A DNA stretch of 64,000 nt, from positions 1 through 64,000 of the forward strand of contig NZ_FMCQ01000012.1 in assembly GCF_900091605.1 (NCBI RefSeq), given 5' to 3'. The notes below the pieces were generated by a model. The model searched no databases. It was not told the DNA's origin and worked only from the letters and a program-made list of their open reading frames with translations. The translations under genes and the position numbers were made by a program. Positions 1-8,695 of the stretch are shown one piece after another (position 1 is the first letter of the stretch; each line of letters starts with the position of its first letter). Origin of the DNA: Micromonospora tulbaghiae. Lineage in GTDB: Bacteria; Actinomycetota; Actinomycetes; Mycobacteriales; Micromonosporaceae.

Positions 1-1097
1 CCGCCGCCGTTGCCGCCTGCGGTGTTGTCGTCGACGTGGGTCTCCTCGACCTTGAGGATGCCCTCGTTGTAGACGCCGCCGCCGTCGCCCTGGGCGTGGT
101 TGTCGACGACCTTGCTCTCCTTGAGCCAGGTGCGGCCGTAGTTGGCGATGGCGCCGCCGTCGCCCTCGGCGTTGTTGTCGACCAGCTTGACGTTGTCCAG
201 GTAGGCGCTGCCCCCGCGCTCGACGAGCAGCGCGCCGCCGTCACCCTCGACGCGCTTGTCGTCGTCCTTGCCGCCGTTCATGCCGCCGTCGGCGACGGGC
301 GCGGCAGCGGCGGCAGTGGTCGCCGCGGCAGGGGCCGCGACAGCCGGGGCGGCAGCCGGGGCCGCCACCGCCGGGGCGGCGGCCGGAGCGGCGGCCGGCG
401 GCTGGCCGCCGCCGGGAGCCCCACCACCCGGGTATTTGAACTCGTTGGCGTTGCCGCCCTTGACCGTGAGGTCCTTGAGGGTGAGGTCGCCGCCGTCGAC
501 GACGCGGAAGATGCGGAAGGTGTCTTCGGCGTCGCGCTTGATGGTGGAGTTGTTGCCCTTGATGGTGACGTCCTGCTTGATCTCGGGCAGGGCGGAGCCG
601 AACTTGCGGTCCTTGACGCCGAGTTCGTAGGTGCAGTTCTCGGCGAGCTTCAGGGTGCCGCCGTGGTCGCGGTTGGCCAGTTCGAGGGCGTCGACCAGGG
701 CGTCGTCGTCGCAGGCGACCTCGCGGGTCTTGCCGTGGTCGTCCTTGCCGTCCTTGCCGTCCTTGCCCTTGTCCGGGCCCCACTCCCCACGGTCGCGGCC
801 TTCCTGGCCACGGTCCTTGCCGTCCTTGCCGTACCCGTCCTCGCCCTTCTCGCCGCCCTTCCCGCCCTCGGCGCGGGAGTCGTCACCGGCGTTCTGCGGC
901 GCGGCGGCGTGGTTCTCCGCCACCGGTTCGGTGCCGGACTTGTCGTCGCGGGCGGCGAGACCGCCGAGTGCCGCCAGCCCGACGACGCCGGTCAGCCCGG
1001 CCACGCCGGTGGCGACCCAGAGCGCCCGCCGCCTGCTCGTCTGCGGCGGAGGCGCCATCGGAGCGCCGCCGTCGGGTGTCGTTACGTCGTTCGACAT
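1..1097 (-). CDS. Right-handed beta-helix surface protein, C-terminus cut off by window edge
   Basis: The reading frame is open from an ATG at 1097 to the window edge (365 codons), so the C-terminus is missing. The start follows an AAAGGG ribosome site. Residues about 25-49 form one hydrophobic segment after an Arg-rich stretch, which suggests a signal anchor. Residues about 75-125 are a Gly/Lys/Asp-rich, collagen-like G-x-y region. A short globular part follows (CTYELGVKDRKFG, then DVTIKGNNSTIKRD), with the repeating 'DGGAI.N.G.L.V..S.V.DN.A' rungs typical of parallel beta-helix proteins. An Ala/Pro-rich spacer of about 40 residues interrupts the rungs. The fold supports a cell-surface or secreted role in binding or cleaving polysaccharide. 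No catalytic residues can be assigned, so function is unknown. Confidence 0.75.
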   Translation of the reverse strand, partial: MSNDVTTPDGGAPMAPPPQTSRRRALWVATGVAGLTGVVGLAALGGLAARDDKSGTEPVAENHAAAPQNAGDDSRAEGGKGGEKGEDGYGKDGKDRGQEGRDRGEWGPDKGKDGKDGKDDHGKTREVACDDDALVDALELANRDHGGTLKLAENCTYELGVKDRKFGSALPEIKQDVTIKGNNSTIKRDAEDTFRIFRVVDGGDLTLKDLTVKGGNANEFKYPGGGAPGGGQPPAAAPAAAPAVAAPAAAPAVAAPAAATTAAAAAPVADGGMNGGKDDDKRVEGDGGALLVERGGSAYLDNVKLVDNNAEGDGGAIANYGRTWLKESKVVDNHAQGDGGGVYNEGILKVEETHVDDNTAGGNGG

Positions 1098-1361
1098 GAG
1101 AGCCCTTTCGGTTCTTCCCAAACGGGTCGCACCGCCCCAGGCCGGGCGACCAGCTACAAACCGGTTGTAGCCTCTGATCAGCACCGTATGAGAAGGTTCC
1201 TCGCGAGGAAGACGTATCCGAAAAAACTCCGCATTCCTCCCACGATCGGCGGTCCGTGACCAACCACATGAGCGGACCGGAACGGCCCAGACGGCGGCGG
1301 GCCCCACCACCGGCCGTAGAGGCGCGGTGGTGGGGCCCGCCGGAATCGCGGCCCGCGGGGA
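1098..1361 (-). promoter_or_regulatory. Upstream region of the beta-helix gene with two perfect palindromes
   Basis: This gap holds no gene. It contains a 7-bp inverted repeat (GCTACAA / TTGTAGC, 1153-1171) and a 14-bp perfect palindrome, TTCCTCGCGAGGAA (1197-1210). Both lie in unusually AT-rich sequence 55-115 bases before the beta-helix start, where a promoter would be expected. They could be operator sites; the regulator is unknown. The far end carries the terminator of the upstream peptidase gene. Confidence 0.45.
1295..1342 (-). terminator. Strong stem-loop after the M24 peptidase gene
   Basis: Bases 1295-1312 and 1325-1342 form a perfect 18-bp GC-rich stem with a 12-base loop, about 20 bases beyond the peptidase stop. 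There is no T-run, which is usual in high-GC actinomycetes. It probably ends the peptidase transcript before the beta-helix gene. Confidence 0.7.
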
Positions 1362-2837
1362 TCAGCCGGGCAGGCGGGGGCCCGCCTCACGCTGCTCGGC
1401 CAGCCAGGTCTCCACCTCGGCGGAGGCGCGCGGCAGCCCGGCGGACAGGTTCACCGGGCCGTCGGAGGTGACCAGGATGTCGTCCTCGATCCGCACGCCG
1501 ATGCCCCGCAGCTCCTCCGGGACCAGCTCGTCCTCCGGCTGGAAGTAGAGCCCCGGCTCGACGGTGAGCACGAACCCCTCGCCGAGCGGCCCCTCCCGGT
1601 AGGTCTCCTTGCGCGCGTTGGCGCAGTCGTGCACGTCGATGCCGAGCATGTGGCTGGTGCCGTGCAGCGTCCACCGCCGGTAGACCGTGGAGGCCGGGTC
1701 CATCGCCTCGTCCACGCTCACCGGCAGCAGCCCGAGATCCTTCAGCGCCTCGGCCAGCACCCGCATCGAGGCCAGGTGCACGTCCCGGAACGCCACGCCC
1801 GGCCGGCACATCTCGATGCCGGCCTGCTGGGCGGCGTACACCGCGTCGTATACCTGACGCTGCAACGGCGTGAACCGGCCGTCGACCGGAAGCACCCGGG
1901 TCACGTCGGCGGTGTAGAGGTTGCGGTTCTCCACGCCCATGTCCATCAGCAACAGCTCACCCGGACGGGTGGCGCCGTGGTTGTGCACCCAGTGCAGGAT
2001 CGTGGCGTGCTCGCCGGCCCCGACGATCGAGCCGTAGCCGACGTCGTTGCCGTCGTGCCGGGCGCGCAGCGCGAAGACGCCTTCGAGCAGCCGCTCGGAG
2101 ACCCCGCGGTCGGCCGGCAGCGCCCGTGCCACGTCCTCGAAGCCGCGCACCGTGGCGTCGCACGCCTCCTGGAGCTGCGCGATCTCCCACTCGTCCTTGA
2201 CCAGCTTCAGCTCGGCGATCGTGATCGCCAGCTCCCGGTCGCGGCCGGGCTGCCCCTCGGCGCGCGCGCCGTCGTAGGGACGCACGGCCGCGTCCACCCG
2301 GGCGTCGAAGCCGCGCAGCACACGGGTACGCCCCGGCGCCAGCTCGGCCAGCGCCGCGTCCAGCTCGCTCAGGTCGGCCGTCGGCAGGCCCAGCTCGGTG
2401 GACTTCTCCCGCAGCGTCGGCCGGCGGCCCACCCACAGCTCACCGTGGCGGCTGCGGAAGAACTCGTCGGTCGCCCGGGACGAGCGGGGACGCATGAACA
2501 GCGTGGGCTCGCCGCCCGGCCGCAGCACGAGGACGCTGTCCGGCTCCAGGTCGCCGGTCAGGTACGCGAAGTCGCTGCCCGGCCGGAACCGGTGGTCGGT
2601 GTCGTTGGCGCGTACCTTCTCGTTGCCGGTGGGGATGACCAGCGTCTCGCCCGGGAAGGCCTCGGCCAGCGCGGCCCGGCGCTTGGCGTGGTTGGGCACC
2701 TCCGGGCGCGGGGTGACCGGCAGTTCGGTGTCCCGCCAGCCCTGGCGCATGAACGACAGGAACGCCTCCGGGAAATCCGGATCGTGCGACTCCGTGCCGT
2801 CCGCCGGTTCGCCCTGCCGCGTCCGCTCCTCGGTCAT
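1362..2837 (-). CDS. pepP: Xaa-Pro aminopeptidase, M24B family
   Basis: This 491-residue cytoplasmic protease removes N-terminal residues that precede proline. The N-terminal half is the aminopeptidase P N-domain (RPGSDFAYLTGDLEPDSVLVL). The C-terminal half is the pita-bread metallopeptidase. Its five metal ligands can be placed: Asp in LLMDMGVE (about 297), Asp in TADVTR (about 308), His in HGTSHMLGIDVHD (about 395), Glu in TVEPG (about 425) and Glu in RIEDD (about 449). The length is normal for bacterial PepP. The ATG at 2837 was chosen because AGGGAGGGGCGG precedes it; an in-frame GTG-type extension upstream lacks such a site. It is transcribed divergently from asnB across a 113-base gap. 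Confidence 0.93.
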   Translation of the reverse strand: MTEERTRQGEPADGTESHDPDFPEAFLSFMRQGWRDTELPVTPRPEVPNHAKRRAALAEAFPGETLVIPTGNEKVRANDTDHRFRPGSDFAYLTGDLEPDSVLVLRPGGEPTLFMRPRSSRATDEFFRSRHGELWVGRRPTLREKSTELGLPTADLSELDAALAELAPGRTRVLRGFDARVDAAVRPYDGARAEGQPGRDRELAITIAELKLVKDEWEIAQLQEACDATVRGFEDVARALPADRGVSERLLEGVFALRARHDGNDVGYGSIVGAGEHATILHWVHNHGATRPGELLLMDMGVENRNLYTADVTRVLPVDGRFTPLQRQVYDAVYAAQQAGIEMCRPGVAFRDVHLASMRVLAEALKDLGLLPVSVDEAMDPASTVYRRWTLHGTSHMLGIDVHDCANARKETYREGPLGEGFVLTVEPGLYFQPEDELVPEELRGIGVRIEDDILVTSDGPVNLSAGLPRASAEVETWLAEQREAGPRLPG

Positions 2838-2950
2838 GATCCGCCCCTCCCTGAGCCTCGTCGCTGGTCCCGACGGTACCGCGCGCACGACAGCGGGAGG
2901 TGCCTGCGGTGCCGCGACGGTGGCTTCCGGCGCGTGGAAAGATGGCGGCC

Positions 2951-4912
2951 ATGTGCGGACTCCTGGCCTTCTTCAGCGCGCGCGGCGACGCCGCCGCCCA
3001 CCGCGACAACATCGCCGGCGCACTGGAGTGCCTGCACCACCGTGGCCCGGACGAGACAGGGGTCGAGGTGGTCGGCGACGCCTCCGGCCGGTACGCGGAC
3101 GGCGTGTTCGCGCACAAGCGCCTGGCGATCATCGACGTGGCGCTGAGCCACGAGCCCCTGCCCTACGCGGGCGGGCGCTACCTGCTCACCTTCAACGGCG
3201 AGATCTACAACTACATCGAGCTGCGTGAGGAGCTGATCCGCGACTACGGCGCCCAGTTCGCCACGAACGGCGACGGCGAGGTGATCGTCGCCGGCTACCA
3301 CTACTGGGGTGAGCAGGTGCTCACCAAGCTGCGCGGCATGTTCGCGTTCGTGATCTGGGACCGGCAGGAGCGGCGGGCCTTCGGCGCGCGTGACTACTTC
3401 GGCATCAAGCCGCTGCACTACCTTGAGACGCAGGACGGTCTCTACCTCGCCTCGGAGAAGAAGGCGCTGCTGCCGTTCGCGCACTCGGCGTACCAGGGCG
3501 ACGCGGGCATCGACACCGCGAACCTGAGCCACTACCTGACCCTCCAGTACGTGCCGGAGCCGGGCACGCTGCACAAGGGGATCAGCCGGATCGGGTCGGG
3601 GGAGTACCTGACCTGGACCCCCGGTGGCCGGATCGAGGTGCGCCGCTGGTACCGCCCGGTGTTCCGTCCGGCCCCGGTCTCCGACGAGCAGCGGCTCTAC
3701 CACGACATCCGGGAGACGCTGCGCGAGAGCGTCCGGATGCACATGCGCTCGGACGTGCCGGTCGGCTCGTTCCTGTCCAGCGGCATCGACTCCACCGCCG
3801 TGGTGGCGCTGGCCCGCGAGTTCAACCCGAACATCCTCACCTTCACCGTCGGCTACGACGTGCCCGGCTACTCCGAGATCGACGTGGCCCAGGAGTCGGC
3901 CCGGCACCTCGACGTGACCACGATCCCGACCAAGATCGGGCCGCAGGACATGATCGAGGCGCTGCCGAAGATCATCTGGCACCTGGACGACCCGGTCGCC
4001 GACCCGGCGCTGGTGCCGCTCTACTTCGTGGCGAAGAAGGCCGCCGAGCACGTCACCGTGGTGCTCTCCGGCGAGGGCGCGGACGAGTTCTTCGGCGGCT
4101 ACACGATCTACCGGGAGCCACTGTCGCTCAACGCGGTCAACAGCCTGCCCGACGGCGTGCAGAAGGGTCTGCGCGCGGTGTCCAAGGCCATCCCGCAGGG
4201 GGTCAAGGGCAAGAGCTTCCTGGAGCGCGGCACGACCCCGATCGAGGAGCGCTACTACGGCAACGCCCGGATGTTCACCGAGGAGGAGAAGCAGCACCTG
4301 CTGCGCCGCTACGACCCCTCGGTGCGCTACACCGACGTGACCGCGCCGATCTACGCCGAGTGCACCGAGCTGGACGACGTCACCAAGATGCAGTACGTCG
4401 ACCTCTACACCTGGCTGCGTGGCGACATCCTGGTCAAGGCCGACCGGATCTCGATGGCGCACTCGCTGGAGGTGCGGGTGCCGTTCCTGGACCGGGAGGT
4501 GTTCAACGTCGCCGCCGGCATCCCGGTCGACCTGAAGCTGCCGCCCCGCTCCGAGGCCACCAAGTACGCGATGCGCCAGGCCCTGCAGGGCGTCGTGCCG
4601 CCGGCCATCGTCAACCGCAAGAAGCTGGGCTTCCCGACCCCGACCCGGGTCTGGCTGCGCGGCGAGATGTACGAGTGGGCCCGGCACGTGCTGTCCACCT
4701 CGGGCGCCGGTGACCTGATCGACCTGTCGTACGCGCTGCGCCTGCTGGACGAGCACAAGCGGGAGGAGGCCGACCACTCCCGCAAGGTGTGGACCGTGCT
4801 GATCTTCTGCATCTGGCACGCCATCTTCGTGGCCAAGACGCTCGACCCGGGCATCCAGCGCAACCAGTCCGCGCTCCTCACCAAGCCGGTCGTCGGCAGC
4901 ATGGTCCGCTGA
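2951..4912 (+). CDS. asnB: Asparagine synthase (glutamine-hydrolysing)
   Basis: This 653-residue class II amidotransferase makes asparagine from aspartate, glutamine and ATP. The start at 2951 leaves Cys2 (M-CGLLAFF) as the N-terminal nucleophile of the glutaminase domain, so upstream in-frame Met codons must be removed. Glutaminase motifs follow: RGPDETG, FNGEIYNY and the RDYFGIKPL loop. The synthetase domain carries the ATP pyrophosphatase loop SSGIDS (about 276) and the LSGEGADEFFGGY and VRVPFLD motifs. GGAAAG lies just before the ATG. It is a single gene ending at a strong shared terminator. Related proteins also modify peptidoglycan or antibiotics, but no such context is seen here. Confidence 0.95.
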   Translation: MCGLLAFFSARGDAAAHRDNIAGALECLHHRGPDETGVEVVGDASGRYADGVFAHKRLAIIDVALSHEPLPYAGGRYLLTFNGEIYNYIELREELIRDYGAQFATNGDGEVIVAGYHYWGEQVLTKLRGMFAFVIWDRQERRAFGARDYFGIKPLHYLETQDGLYLASEKKALLPFAHSAYQGDAGIDTANLSHYLTLQYVPEPGTLHKGISRIGSGEYLTWTPGGRIEVRRWYRPVFRPAPVSDEQRLYHDIRETLRESVRMHMRSDVPVGSFLSSGIDSTAVVALAREFNPNILTFTVGYDVPGYSEIDVAQESARHLDVTTIPTKIGPQDMIEALPKIIWHLDDPVADPALVPLYFVAKKAAEHVTVVLSGEGADEFFGGYTIYREPLSLNAVNSLPDGVQKGLRAVSKAIPQGVKGKSFLERGTTPIEERYYGNARMFTEEEKQHLLRRYDPSVRYTDVTAPIYAECTELDDVTKMQYVDLYTWLRGDILVKADRISMAHSLEVRVPFLDREVFNVAAGIPVDLKLPPRSEATKYAMRQALQGVVPPAIVNRKKLGFPTPTRVWLRGEMYEWARHVLSTSGAGDLIDLSYALRLLDEHKREEADHSRKVWTVLIFCIWHAIFVAKTLDPGIQRNQSALLTKPVVGSMVR

Positions 4913-4924
4913 TCCCCGCGTGAC

Positions 4925-4956
4925 GAAGGGCCCCCGGGAGCATCCGGGGGCCCTTC
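4925..4956. terminator. Bidirectional terminator between asnB and the LPMO gene
   Basis: A perfect 13-bp stem (GAAGGGCCCCCGG at 4925-4937 with its complement at 4944-4956) and a 6-base loop lie between two converging genes. The stem flanks end in AA/TT on either side. It can serve asnB and the opposing LPMO gene. Confidence 0.85.
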
Positions 4957-4967
4957 TCAGTGCCTGA

Positions 4968-6104
4968 TCAGCGACCGGTGCAGGTGACAGTCGGCAGGGA
5001 GTTGGTGCCGGAGAAGTTCGCGGTGAAGCCGAACGTGGTGGTGCCCTCCGGCGGGACGCTGCCGTTGTAGGCGGCGTTGGAGACGCTCACCGACGCCCCG
5101 CTGCCGCTCAACGTGCCGTTCCACACCTGGTTGATGGTCTGGCCGCTGGGCCAGGTCCAGTTCGCGGTCCACCCGGAGTACGTCCGGGTGCTGTGGTTCA
5201 TGATCGTCACTTCGCCCTGGAAGCCGCCACCCCAGGCGGTGACCACCTTGTACACCGCCATGCAGGAGCCCGACGGCATGGTCGGGCTGGTCGTCACCGG
5301 CGGAGGCGAGGTCGGCGGCGCGGTCGTCGGGGGCGCGGTCGTCGGCGGCGCGGTGGTCGGCGGCGCGGTCGTCGGGGGGTTGCTGCCGCCCGAGCCGATC
5401 CCGGTCACCTCGCCGTTACCGCCGTCGAACGTCACGTCCGAGCAGCCGAAGAAGTTCTCCTGGCTGTCCGAGCGGACCCAGCGCGAGTAGATGATGTGCC
5501 GGCCGCTCTTGTTCGACGGCAGGTTGCCGCTGAAGTAGTAGTGGCCGTCGTTGGTGCCGACAGCGCCGCGCTGCGGCGGGTTGGTCACCTGCAGGAACGG
5601 CTGCTCCTCCAGGTCGCTCCAGGCCAGCGGCCGATTCGGGCTCCAGCTGTCCTTGGTCACGTAGAAGTAGAACGTGCCCGGGTGGTGGGCCCAGTTGCTG
5701 TACCGGAACTCGATCGACCGCCCGGCCGTCAGGTGCGTGACCGGCCAGTCGGTGCGCGCCGCGTCGTACCCGCTGAAGCCGGGGTTGCCGCCGCTGCACA
5801 GCTTGCCGTCGGGGATGAACCCGACGGTCCGCCCGCCGGCGTCGGAGCGCAGCACGCTGAACCAGTTGTACAGCGAGTTCGCCCCGTTCTCGGCCACCGC
5901 CGACGAGCAGGCGGGGTTGTTCGGCCGGATCTCACCGGTTCCGGTGAGGCCGTCCTTCCAGCACAGGTAGGTGCGGGCGCCCGGCGTCATGGCCGCGCCG
6001 TGCGCGGCCGCCGGTCCGGAGTTGGTGACCAGGGCGAACGCGCCCAGGGTCAGGGTGGCGGCCGCGGTGAGCAACGCGGCCGTACGGGATCGGGTTCGGT
6101 GCAC
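4968..6104 (-). CDS. Secreted AA10 lytic polysaccharide monooxygenase with CBM2
   Basis: This 378-residue secreted copper enzyme oxidatively cleaves crystalline chitin or cellulose. The GTG at 6104 was chosen because AGGAG lies 7 bases upstream and a classical signal peptide follows. Cleavage in SGPAAA-HGAAM exposes His35 as residue 1 of the mature enzyme, one arm of the copper histidine brace. The second brace His is in NWAHHPGTFYF (about 139). The catalytic domain (35-235) has AA10 hallmarks such as PGARTYLCW and SRWVRSDSQENFF. A PPTTA-repeat linker (about 240-280) joins a C-terminal CBM2 (about 281-378; WPSGQTINQVWNG, FGFTANFSG). Substrate cannot be fixed from sequence; the amino-sugar locus 42 kb away makes chitin plausible. 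Confidence 0.95.
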   Translation of the reverse strand: MHRTRSRTAALLTAAATLTLGAFALVTNSGPAAAHGAAMTPGARTYLCWKDGLTGTGEIRPNNPACSSAVAENGANSLYNWFSVLRSDAGGRTVGFIPDGKLCSGGNPGFSGYDAARTDWPVTHLTAGRSIEFRYSNWAHHPGTFYFYVTKDSWSPNRPLAWSDLEEQPFLQVTNPPQRGAVGTNDGHYYFSGNLPSNKSGRHIIYSRWVRSDSQENFFGCSDVTFDGGNGEVTGIGSGGSNPPTTAPPTTAPPTTAPPTTAPPTSPPPVTTSPTMPSGSCMAVYKVVTAWGGGFQGEVTIMNHSTRTYSGWTANWTWPSGQTINQVWNGTLSGSGASVSVSNAAYNGSVPPEGTTTFGFTANFSGTNSLPTVTCTGR

Positions 6105-6440
6105 GGGGATCTCCTGACTCGCGGAGCGAGGCCCGGTTCGGCCCGCTCCGCTGGGACGAGCGGATGCGACGATCGCGGTGCCCGCGCCCGGTCGGCATGC
6201 GGCCGGGGCCGTCGACGGGCGCGCACCGTCTGCGGTCCGTTGCCCACGGACCGTGGATGCCCTCGCGTCGGCTCTACCCGGCAGCCGGCGACGCGGCAGC
6301 CCTCCCGCGTCGTCACCCGGCATCGCCATCCCACCACGTCCGGGCACGAGCCGCAATAGGTGCCGCTCGATGCCCGGGTCCGGACGCGCCGCGACCCCGG
6401 CATGCGCCAGGATCGGGGGAGGACGACGAGGGGAGCCAGG
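6105..6440. other. Divergent intergenic region with inverted repeats
   Basis: No credible gene lies in this 336-base gap between the divergent LPMO and sugar kinase genes. Two perfect 8-bp inverted repeats stand out: GCGGAGCG / CGCTCCGC (6121-6151), just above the LPMO ribosome site, and CGGTCCGT / ACGGACCG (6233-6253) near the middle. The first may form a hairpin in the LPMO leader. The second could be an operator. No DasR-type GGTCTAGACC site was found. Confidence 0.4.
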
Positions 6441-7370
6441 ATGGGTTACGCGGTGGTGCTCGGCGAGGCGCTGGTGGACCTGCTCGACGCCGAGCACGAC
6501 GGGGAACCCGTCTACCGGCAGGCGATCGGCGGCGGCCCGCTCAACGTGGCGGTGGCGATCGCCCGGCTCGGCGGGGACGCGCGGTTCGTCGGGTCGCTCG
6601 GCGACGACGCGCTGGCCGGACGGATCCGCGCCTTCCTCACCGACGTCGGCGTGGACGTGAGCGGGACGGTGACGGTGCCGGCCCCGACCGCGCTGGCGGT
6701 GGCCACGTTCGCCGGCGCGGAGCCGGACTTCCGCTTCTACGGCGAGCCCCGCTCGTACGCGCTGCTCGGCCCGGACGACCTGGACGTGGCGCTCGTCGAG
6801 GGCGCGGACGTGCTCTACTGCGGCTCGATCGTGCTGCTCGACCCGCCGGTGCTGGCCGCCGCCCGGCGCGCCTGGTCGATCGCGGGCGCGCTGCGGGTGT
6901 TCGACCCGAACGTGCGCCCCCGCCTGCTCACCGCGCCCGGCGCGCTGGACGGGCTGCGCGCGGTGGTCGCCGAGTTCGCCGCCTCCGCGCACCTGGTCAA
7001 GCTCAGCAGTGCCGACGCGCGGCTGCTCTACCCGGACGAGCCGGTCGAAGGCGTCGCCGCGTACCTGCGGGAGCTGGGCGCGAGCACCGTCGTGGTCACG
7101 CTCGGCGCGGACGGCGCCCTGGTCGCCGCCGCCGACGACGTGGTACGCGTACCCGCGCCGAAGGTGGCCGCGGTGGACGCGACAGGCGCGGGCGACTCGG
7201 TGATGGGCGCGCTGGTGGCGGACCTGCTGGCCGCCGGTGAGCCGGTCGACCCGGCCGGCTGGCGGGAGCGGGTCGCGTTCGCGCTGCGGGTGGCGGCAGT
7301 GGTGTGCGAGTCCCCGGGCGGCGCCACCGCCATGCCCACCCGCACCCGGGTGGCCGCCCGCTTCCCGTGA
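6441..7370 (+). CDS. PfkB-family carbohydrate kinase (fructokinase-like)
   Basis: This 309-residue ribokinase-fold enzyme phosphorylates a sugar or nucleoside with ATP. The N-terminal signature (GGGPLNVAVAIARLGG, about 31-46) and the C-terminal DATGAGDSVMGAL (about 244-256), with its anion hole and catalytic Asp, are intact. The length is typical. The ATG at 6441 follows GGGAGCCAGG. The best guess is fructokinase, because the pattern 'GEALVDLL..GG.PLNVA' is common there, but PfkB substrates are hard to call. It stands alone, converging on the MFS gene across 16 bases. Confidence 0.85.
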   Translation: MGYAVVLGEALVDLLDAEHDGEPVYRQAIGGGPLNVAVAIARLGGDARFVGSLGDDALAGRIRAFLTDVGVDVSGTVTVPAPTALAVATFAGAEPDFRFYGEPRSYALLGPDDLDVALVEGADVLYCGSIVLLDPPVLAAARRAWSIAGALRVFDPNVRPRLLTAPGALDGLRAVVAEFAASAHLVKLSSADARLLYPDEPVEGVAAYLRELGASTVVVTLGADGALVAAADDVVRVPAPKVAAVDATGAGDSVMGALVADLLAAGEPVDPAGWRERVAFALRVAAVVCESPGGATAMPTRTRVAARFP

Positions 7371-7386
7371 CCCGCCCGCCCCGTGC

Positions 7387-8613
7387 TCAGGGGCGGGGGC
7401 GGGCCATCGTCAGGACGGCGGTCAGGGACAGGAGCGCGGCGCCGGCCAGGACCACCGCCATCGGCAGCGCGCTGCCCTCGCCGCCGAGCCCGACCAGCGG
7501 CGCGGCCAGCGCGCCCACCACCGACTGGATGCCGCCCATCAGCGCGGCGGCGGTGCCCGCGTGCCGGGCGTGCGCGTCCAGCGCCAGCGCGGTGCTGTTC
7601 GGCATCACCATGCCGAGCGAGCCGACGAAGGCGAACAGCGCCACCGCCGTCACGGCCAGGCTGCCGGCCAGCGCGCCGGTCAGCACGCCGACCGCCGTGA
7701 CCACGCCGACCACGAGCGTGGTGACCAGCAGCCGGCGCGGCGTGAACCGGTCGAGCAGCCGGGCGTTGGCCTGCCCGACCGCCACCAGGGCGAGCGCGTT
7801 GGCGCCGAAGATGACGCTGAACACCGCGGCGGAGACGCCGAAGACGTCCTGGAACACGAACGACGACCCGGAGATGTACGCGAACAGCCCGGCGAACGCG
7901 AAGCCCTGCGTCAGCGCGTACCCGAGGTAGACCCGGTCGGCGAGCAGCGACCGCATGGTCCGGACGGTGGCGCCCAGGCCGCCGGTGCTGCGGCGCTCGG
8001 CCGGCAGCGTCTCCGGCAGGCGCAGCGCGACCGCGACGGCGAGCACCGCCCCGATGACGGCGAGCGTCACGAAGACGGCCCGCCACGAGCCGAACCGCAG
8101 CACCAGGCTGCCCACGCCCGGCGCCGCCACCGGCGCCACCCCGAAGACAAGGGTGAGCCGGGAGAAGTACTTCGCGGCGTCCCGGCCGGAGTAGAGGTCG
8201 CGGACCACCGCGCGGGCGACCACCACGCCCATGCCACCGGCAACGCCCTGGGCGAACCGCGCGGCGGCCAGCAGCGGGGCGTTCGGCGCCGCGGCGCACA
8301 CCAGGGCCAGCACCGTGTACGCGACCACGCCGACCAGCACCGGACGGCGGCGCCCCCAGCGGTCGCTGAGCGGACCGGTGACGAGCTGACCCAGGGCGAG
8401 ACCGATCAGGCAGGTGGTCAGCGAGAGCTGGATGCCGGCCTGGTCGGCGCCGAGGTCGCGGGTCATGGCCGGGAACGCCGGCAGGTACATGTCCAGCGAC
8501 AGCGGGCCGATCGCGGTGAGCGTGCCGAGCAGCACCAGCAGCGTCACGCCACCGGTGGTGGCCGTGGTGCGGTCGGCGGTCGGGCGCGCGGCGGCCGGCG
8601 CGGCGTTGCTCAC
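7387..8613 (-). CDS. MFS drug-efflux transporter, Bcr/CflA type
   Basis: This 408-residue inner-membrane protein has about 12 hydrophobic segments. The Bcr/CflA signature GPLSLDMYLPAFPAM lies in TM1, and the MFS loop motif GPLSDRWGRRRPVL sits between TM2 and TM3. It probably exports a drug or metabolite by proton antiport. The GTG at 8613 was chosen because a GGGGGG ribosome site lies 8-9 bases upstream; the longer frame lacks a membrane-compatible N-terminus. It is divergent from a MarR regulator that probably controls it through the intervening dyad. Confidence 0.9.
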   Translation of the reverse strand: MSNAAPAAARPTADRTTATTGGVTLLVLLGTLTAIGPLSLDMYLPAFPAMTRDLGADQAGIQLSLTTCLIGLALGQLVTGPLSDRWGRRRPVLVGVVAYTVLALVCAAAPNAPLLAAARFAQGVAGGMGVVVARAVVRDLYSGRDAAKYFSRLTLVFGVAPVAAPGVGSLVLRFGSWRAVFVTLAVIGAVLAVAVALRLPETLPAERRSTGGLGATVRTMRSLLADRVYLGYALTQGFAFAGLFAYISGSSFVFQDVFGVSAAVFSVIFGANALALVAVGQANARLLDRFTPRRLLVTTLVVGVVTAVGVLTGALAGSLAVTAVALFAFVGSLGMVMPNSTALALDAHARHAGTAAALMGGIQSVVGALAAPLVGLGGEGSALPMAVVLAGAALLSLTAVLTMARPRP

Positions 8614-8652
8614 GAGTGGGTCCCCCCTGGATCCGGTGCGTCCGGGTACCTT

Positions 8653-8680
8653 ACATCTGTAGTCAGAACTATCGCGATGT
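8653..8680. promoter_or_regulatory. Candidate MarR operator between the efflux pump and regulator
   Basis: Two nested inverted repeats share nearly one centre: ACATC / GATGT (8653-8657 and 8676-8680) around TAGT-CAGA-ACTA (8660-8671). They lie in the 82-base gap between the divergent genes, in the only AT-rich patch. This is where an autoregulating MarR protein would bind. It is an inference from position and symmetry. Confidence 0.45.
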
Positions 8681-8695
8681 GAGGCGGGTGACCCC

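Noticed and set aside
2834..4819. Long open frame antisense to asnB (661 codons)
   Set aside because: It mirrors a fully supported asnB, has a His/Val/Arg-rich composition typical of antisense frames in GC-rich DNA, and has no ribosome site.
5300..5385. Tandem repeats that might be a CRISPR or mobile element
   Set aside because: They encode the PPTTA linker of the LPMO in frame; there are no spacers.
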